A stretch of 64,000 bases of DNA from Micrococcus cohnii. Lineage in GTDB: Bacteria > Actinomycetota > Actinomycetes > Actinomycetales > Micrococcaceae. Positions within the stretch are counted from its first letter, which is position 1; each line of letters starts with the position of its first letter. Both the position numbers and the translations under genes were made by a program. The DNA is taken from assembly GCF_014205175.1 (NCBI RefSeq), contig NZ_JACHNA010000001.1, positions 1,488,001 to 1,552,000 on the forward strand, written 5' to 3'. Shown piece after piece: positions 59,896 to 64,000 of this stretch. The notes under the pieces are model-generated. The model was given only the letters and a program-made list of their open reading frames with translations. It did not search any database and was not told the DNA's origin.

Positions 59896-61181
59896 GGGCG
59901 TCCTCCCTCTCGCCCCGCACGGGGCACCGTCACCTGCACCGAAAAGCCTCCCCCCGCGCCGGGACCCGTCCGCAGACTCCCACCGGCCGCCTCCGCCCGC
60001 TCGGCGAGGGCGGCCAGGCCGGTCCCGACCCCGACACCCGCGTCGAGCGCGGAATCCTCTGACACGCGCCCCGGCGCACCGTCATTGACGACACTGAGCC
60101 GCGACTGGTCCGGGCCGTCGGCCTCCAGCCTCAGGTCCACCCGTCCCGCGCGGGCATGACGCAGCACGTTCGTCGTGGCCTCGCGTACCGCCAGACCCAG
60201 CACCCGCTCAGCAGTCTCGCCGAGCCGCGTCGCCTCGCCTTCGAGGTCCACCCGCACCCGGGACCCGGCGGCCTCGAGCACCGCACGGGCGTTGTCGATC
60301 TCCTGGGCCAGGCTCACCCGCCGCAGATCGCTCACGAGGGCGCGGGTCTCACCGAGCGCTTCGGCCGCCTGTCCGCGTACCTGCGCGAGCGCGGCCGCCG
60401 CTCTGTCCGGATCACCGGCCTCCAGGAGACGCTCGGCCAGCTCGGCATGCAGCGCGACCACCTGCAGATGATGGCCCTGCACGTCGTGCAGGTCCGCCGC
60501 GAAGCGCAGCCGCTCCCCCAGCACAGCCAGCTCGGCGGCCTGCCCGCGTGCCTGTTCGAGCCGCAAGGCGATGCGCCAGAACCACACCGAGGGCAGCACC
60601 ACGAGAGGGATCATCACCCACCAGATCGCCAGGCCCAGGGCCGAGTCCTGCGGGCCCGCCGGATCGCGCAGCACCGCGATCGCCGCGATCGCGGCCGTCG
60701 TCGCGGCGCCGAACGTGAGCACCGGGCTACGCCACCGCGGGACGACGACGGTCGAGAGCAGACACACCGTGAGCCACGAGCTCAGCACCGGCCAGCCCGA
60801 AAACACTGGCCGCAGCAACGGCAGCCCGGCGACGGCGAGCGCCGGCACCAGGGTCGCGGTCACGAGTCGGAGCCCCGGCGTCTGTTCCTCCTCGAGACGT
60901 CGATGACGACGGATCAGTGCCCCTTGCCCGCCCAGACACGCGAGGAGCAGGGCCACGGTGACCGCTCCGATGGGAAGACCGGCTCGGGACGGATGCACCA
61001 GCACAACCGCGAGGAAGACGGCGATCCAGACGGCGAACACGATCAGGCCTCCGGCCGTGTACCACCACAGGCGGCGCATGTCCCGCACGGACGAGACAGC
61101 CTGCGGCAGCACCCCGGTCGGCCTCAGACCGGGCGCGGTCGCGTCCTCGTCGGCGGCCGGAACGGCGGATACGTGCGACAT
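59892..61181 (-). CDS. DesK-like sensor histidine kinase
   Basis: A 429-residue kinase with about five membrane helices (about 40-200). The HisKA_3 box is RFAADLHDVQGHHLQVVALH, and the ATP site has NVLRHARAG and a final GGSLRTGPGAGGGFSVQV. TACGCT lies seven bases before ATG 61181 (leaderless). It forms a system with the overlapping response regulator. Confidence 0.92.
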   Translation of the reverse strand: MSHVSAVPAADEDATAPGLRPTGVLPQAVSSVRDMRRLWWYTAGGLIVFAVWIAVFLAVVLVHPSRAGLPIGAVTVALLLACLGGQGALIRRHRRLEEEQTPGLRLVTATLVPALAVAGLPLLRPVFSGWPVLSSWLTVCLLSTVVVPRWRSPVLTFGAATTAAIAAIAVLRDPAGPQDSALGLAIWWVMIPLVVLPSVWFWRIALRLEQARGQAAELAVLGERLRFAADLHDVQGHHLQVVALHAELAERLLEAGDPDRAAAALAQVRGQAAEALGETRALVSDLRRVSLAQEIDNARAVLEAAGSRVRVDLEGEATRLGETAERVLGLAVREATTNVLRHARAGRVDLRLEADGPDQSRLSVVNDGAPGRVSEDSALDAGVGVGTGLAALAERAEAAGGSLRTGPGAGGGFSVQVTVPRAGREGGRP

Positions 61182-61351
61182 GGCCTTCAGCGTAGGGCCA
61201 TGACAACTGTCACGGACGACCGGACACCAGCGCACGGCCCTCGGTGACCGGAGGGCACTTCCGGCGCGGGGCGGCACGGGGAATCGTGGTGGGTGTCAGA
61301 GCGACGACGAGGACGGCCACCCACGGTGGCGCCGCAGCGAGGAGGACGCAC

Positions 61352-61891
61352 GTGGGATTCATGGACATGGCACGGGACTTCGTGGCGGGGCTGCCGGAGG
61401 GGCTGCAGGGCCTGGGGGTGCTTCTGGTCGCCGCGATCCCCATGGTCGAAGGCGAGGGAGCCGCCGTCATCGGTGTACTGCTGAAGATCAACCCGTGGAT
61501 CGTGGTGCCGGCCGCGGTGCTCGGCAACGTGATCGCGGTGGCCCTGCTGATCTGGGCCGCCGATGGCACCCGGCAGACCGTCCGACGTCGCCGGATCGCC
61601 CCCGCCTCTGATGCGTCCGACGTCGCCGCGACCGCGTCGGTGCGCGGCGGCGAGACCGAGCGTGAGGCCCGGATGCGCGAGCGGTTCGACCGCTGGGGCG
61701 TGCCCGGCGTCAGCCTGCTCGGACCGTGGCTGATGGTGCCCGGCCACGTCTCCGGGCCGGCGATGGTCGGCTTCGGGGCCGAGCGCGGCGCGGTGATGCT
61801 GTGGCAGGCGGTCTCGATCGTCCTGTACACGGCCCTGGGCGCCGCCGTCGCCTACGGGATCGGCTCGGGCACCGGCCTGCTCACCGCCTGA
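61352..61891 (+). CDS. Small multidrug-export-like membrane protein (PF06695 type)
   Basis: A 179-residue protein with about four to five hydrophobic segments. AAIPMVEGEGAAVIGVLL, then RFDRWGVPGVSLLGPWLMVP and a closing helix with LGAAVAYG match the putative small multidrug export family. Activity is unproven in the family. The GTG start has AGGAGGACGCAC upstream. It ends just before the second hairpin repeat. Confidence 0.72.
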   Translation: MGFMDMARDFVAGLPEGLQGLGVLLVAAIPMVEGEGAAVIGVLLKINPWIVVPAAVLGNVIAVALLIWAADGTRQTVRRRRIAPASDASDVAATASVRGGETEREARMRERFDRWGVPGVSLLGPWLMVPGHVSGPAMVGFGAERGAVMLWQAVSIVLYTALGAAVAYGIGSGTGLLTA

Positions 61892-61905
61892 CACGCCCCC
61901 GCACG

Positions 61906-61964
61906 ACGAGGGTGCAGTTGTGGTCGCTTCCCCACGTGGGAGGCGACCACGACTGCACCCTCGT
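61906..61964. repeat. Hairpin repeat with core GTGCAGTTGTGGTCGC (copy 2)
   Basis: The arms 61906-61927 and 61943-61964 pair with a single G-T mismatch (CACGACT versus CACAACT). Loop and arms are otherwise identical to the copy at 59200. It separates convergent genes, the small exporter and clpB. Confidence 0.8.
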
Positions 61965-61980
61965 CTGGGGTGGTGGGCGG

Positions 61981-64000
61981 TCAGGCGGCGGCCACGCTCA
62001 GGCCTCCGTCCTTCTCGCCGTCCTCACCGGGGGCGCGGTCGACCCGCACGGTGTCGCCGTCGGCGATCTCGCCGGACAGCAGCGCCCGGGCCAGCCGATC
62101 GCCGATCTCGCGCTGGACGAGCCGGCGCAGCGGCCGGGCGCCATAGGCCGGGTCGAAACCGGTCTCGGCCAACCATGCCGTGGCTTCCTCGGAGACCTCG
62201 AGCATGAGCCGGCGAGCCGCCAGCCGCTGCTGCAGCGCATCCACCTGCAGGTCCACAATCCGCGTCAGCTCGGCCACGCTGAGCGCGTCGAACTGCACGA
62301 TCTCGTCCAGGCGGTTCAGGAACTCCGGCTTGAACGCCCCGCGCACCACGGACATGACCGACTCGCGCTTGGCCGCCTCGTCCAGCGTCGGGTCCACCAG
62401 GAACTGGCTGCCCAGGTTCGAGGTGAGGATCAGGATCACGTTGCGGAAGTCCACCGTGCGGCCCTGCCCGTCGGTGAGGCGCCCGTCATCGAGCACCTGC
62501 AGCAGGATGTCGAAGACCTCGGGGTGAGCCTTCTCCACCTCGTCGAGCAGCACCACGGAGTACGGGCGCCGCCGCACGGCCTCGGTGAGCTGCCCGCCCT
62601 CGTCGTAGCCGACATAGCCCGGAGGGGCGCCGACCAGACGGGAGACCGCGTGCTTCTCCGCGTACTCGGACATGTCGATCCGCACCATGGCGCGGTCGTC
62701 GTCGAAGAGGAACTCGGCCAGCGACTTCGCCAGCTCCGTCTTGCCCACGCCCGTCGGGCCGAGGAACAGGAATGAGCCGGTCGGACGGTTCGGGTCCGCA
62801 ATGCCGGCCCGAGAACGGCGCACCGCGTCGGAGACGGCGCCGACGGCCTCGCGCTGGCCGATCAGCCGCTCGCCGAGGTGCTCCTCCATAGCCAGCAGCT
62901 TCTCGGTCTCGGAGGTGAGCATGCGTCCGGCCGGGATGCCGGTCCAGGCGGAGACGACCTCCGCGATGTCGTCGGCCGTCACGTTCTCTGAGACCATCGC
63001 GTCCTCGGGCTGCGCCTCGGCGTCGGCGGCGCGGGCGTCCGCCTCGGCCAGCTGCCGCTCGAGCGCGGGGATCTCCCCGTAGAGCAGGCGGGAGGCCTCG
63101 GCGAGGTCCCCCTCACGCTGGGCCTTCTCCGCGGTCGAGCGCAGCTCGTCGATCTTCGCGCGCAGGTCGCCGGACTCGTTGAGCGTCGCCTTCTCGCGCT
63201 CCCACCGGGCGGTGAGGGCGCGCAGCTGCTCCTGCTTGTCGGCCTTCTCGTCCCGCACGGCGGCTAGGCGCTCGACGGAGCCCGGATCGGTCTCGCCGTC
63301 GAGGGCGAGCTCCTCCATGGTCAGCCGATCCACCTGGCGGCGTAGCACGTCGATCTCCTCCGGAGCGGAGTCGATCTCCATGCGCAGTCGCGAGGCGGCC
63401 TCATCGACCAGGTCGATCGCCTTGTCCGGCAGCTGCCGCCCGGTGATGTACCGATCGGACAGGGTGGCGGCAGCCACGAGCGCGGAGTCGGCGATCGCGA
63501 CCTTATGGTGCGCCTCGTAGCGCTCCTTGAGCCCGCGCAGAATCGTGATCGAGTCATCGACGGAGGGCTCGCCCACGTACACCTGCTGGAAGCGGCGCTC
63601 CAGCGCCGGGTCCTTCTCGATGTTCTCGCGGTACTCGTCGAGAGTGGTCGCGCCGATCAGGCGCAGTTCGCCGCGGGCGAGCATGGGCTTGAGCATGTTG
63701 CCCGCGTCCATGGCGCCCTCGGAGGCCCCAGCGCCGACCACGGTGTGGATCTCGTCGATGAACGTGACGATCCGCCCGTCGGCGGTCTTGATCTCCTCGA
63801 GCACCGCCTTGAGGCGCTCCTCGAACTCGCCGCGGTACTTGGCTCCGGCGACCATCGCGCCCAGGTCCAGAGAGATCAGCGTCTTGCCGCGCAGCGACTC
63901 GGGCACATCGCCGGCCACCATGCGCTGGGCCAGGCCCTCGACGACGGCGGTCTTGCCGACGCCGGGCTCGCCGATGAGCACCGGATTGTTCTTGGTGCGC
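61981..64000 (-). CDS. clpB: ClpB chaperone, C-terminal part (cut by window edge)
   Basis: The last 673 residues of the disaggregase. The first AAA domain starts at Walker [16 protein letters not shown], with [12 protein letters not shown]. The coiled-coil middle domain (about 200 residues, rich in Glu/Arg) distinguishes it from ClpC. The second AAA domain shows [14 protein letters not shown] and [13 protein letters not shown]. It refolds aggregated proteins with DnaK. About 190-200 N-terminal residues lie beyond the right edge. Confidence 0.95.
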   Translation of the reverse strand, partial: RTKNNPVLIGEPGVGKTAVVEGLAQRMVAGDVPESLRGKTLISLDLGAMVAGAKYRGEFEERLKAVLEEIKTADGRIVTFIDEIHTVVGAGASEGAMDAGNMLKPMLARGELRLIGATTLDEYRENIEKDPALERRFQQVYVGEPSVDDSITILRGLKERYEAHHKVAIADSALVAAATLSDRYITGRQLPDKAIDLVDEAASRLRMEIDSAPEEIDVLRRQVDRLTMEELALDGETDPGSVERLAAVRDEKADKQEQLRALTARWEREKATLNESGDLRAKIDELRSTAEKAQREGDLAEASRLLYGEIPALERQLAEADARAADAEAQPEDAMVSENVTADDIAEVVSAWTGIPAGRMLTSETEKLLAMEEHLGERLIGQREAVGAVSDAVRRSRAGIADPNRPTGSFLFLGPTGVGKTELAKSLAEFLFDDDRAMVRIDMSEYAEKHAVSRLVGAPPGYVGYDEGGQLTEAVRRRPYSVVLLDEVEKAHPEVFDILLQVLDDGRLTDGQGRTVDFRNVILILTSNLGSQFLVDPTLDEAAKRESVMSVVRGAFKPEFLNRLDEIVQFDALSVAELTRIVDLQVDALQQRLAARRLMLEVSEEATAWLAETGFDPAYGARPLRRLVQREIGDRLARALLSGEIADGDTVRVDRAPGEDGEKDGGLSVAAA

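Noticed and set aside
1-64000. tRNA or rRNA genes
   Set aside because: I looked for cloverleaf-like stretches and CCA ends in the intergenic regions and found none that I could support. A dedicated search would settle this.

Overview
The window is a contiguous, very GC-rich bacterial chromosome segment. Gene content and order point to an actinobacterium of the family Micrococcaceae, most like Micrococcus luteus or a close relative. The evidence is the strong G/C third-position bias, the topA - tad pilus - acs - marP - crp - RidA - ponA2 neighbourhood typical of Actinobacteria, a DUF3073 gene, and many TANNNT-N6-8-ATG/GTG leaderless start sites. No rRNA or tRNA gene was found.

Layout. 1-6446: start of topA, a methyltransferase, the tRNA hydroxylase trhO, a GNAT acetyltransferase and an MrfA/YprA-type helicase. 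6352-22083: a Flp/Tad pilus operon on the minus strand (tadA, a fused tadBC, a DUF4244 pilin, two TadE-like genes). Its pilin gene is split by an integrated element of about 11.8 kb (7440-19281). The 5' part of the pilin gene lies at 19282-19426 and the 3' part at 7321-7443. Joining them restores an uninterrupted pilin reading frame.

The element carries a large serine integrase at its right end next to attR, an excisionase-type HTH protein, a RepA-like AAA ATPase with three iteron-like repeats beside it, a string of small genes coupled by 1-4 base overlaps, a second small serine recombinase, and a DHA2-type drug efflux pump with its own TetR regulator and operator. It has no capsid, tail or lysis genes and no relaxase that I can see. 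It therefore looks like a satellite or plasmid-like integrative element with efflux cargo, not a complete prophage.

22216-41572: CoA-type Nudix hydrolase, lysE/argP pair, FAD monooxygenase, nth, acs, the methionine/alanine transporter pair metP/metS, marP, crp, Nudix, RidA, DUF4177, the class A penicillin-binding protein ponA2, a metallophosphoesterase and a heterodimeric ABC exporter. 41573-54371: a DUF559-type protein with a nonsense codon, a purD-purC fusion, a two-component system beside an ABC permease/ATPase pair, asparaginase, a sterol-carrier-like protein, purF and purM. 54372-64000: a second DUF559-type protein, a membrane protein under a palindromic operator, a sirtuin, DUF3073, a secreted M28 aminopeptidase, a DesK/DesR-like system, a small membrane exporter and the 3' part of clpB.

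Most notable points: the element inside the pilin gene, which may act as an excision-reversible block on Flp pili and possibly on natural transformation; its att sites and replication-like region; the purD-purC and tadB-tadC fusions; recurrent hairpin repeats at convergent gene ends; and a widespread leaderless promoter architecture.
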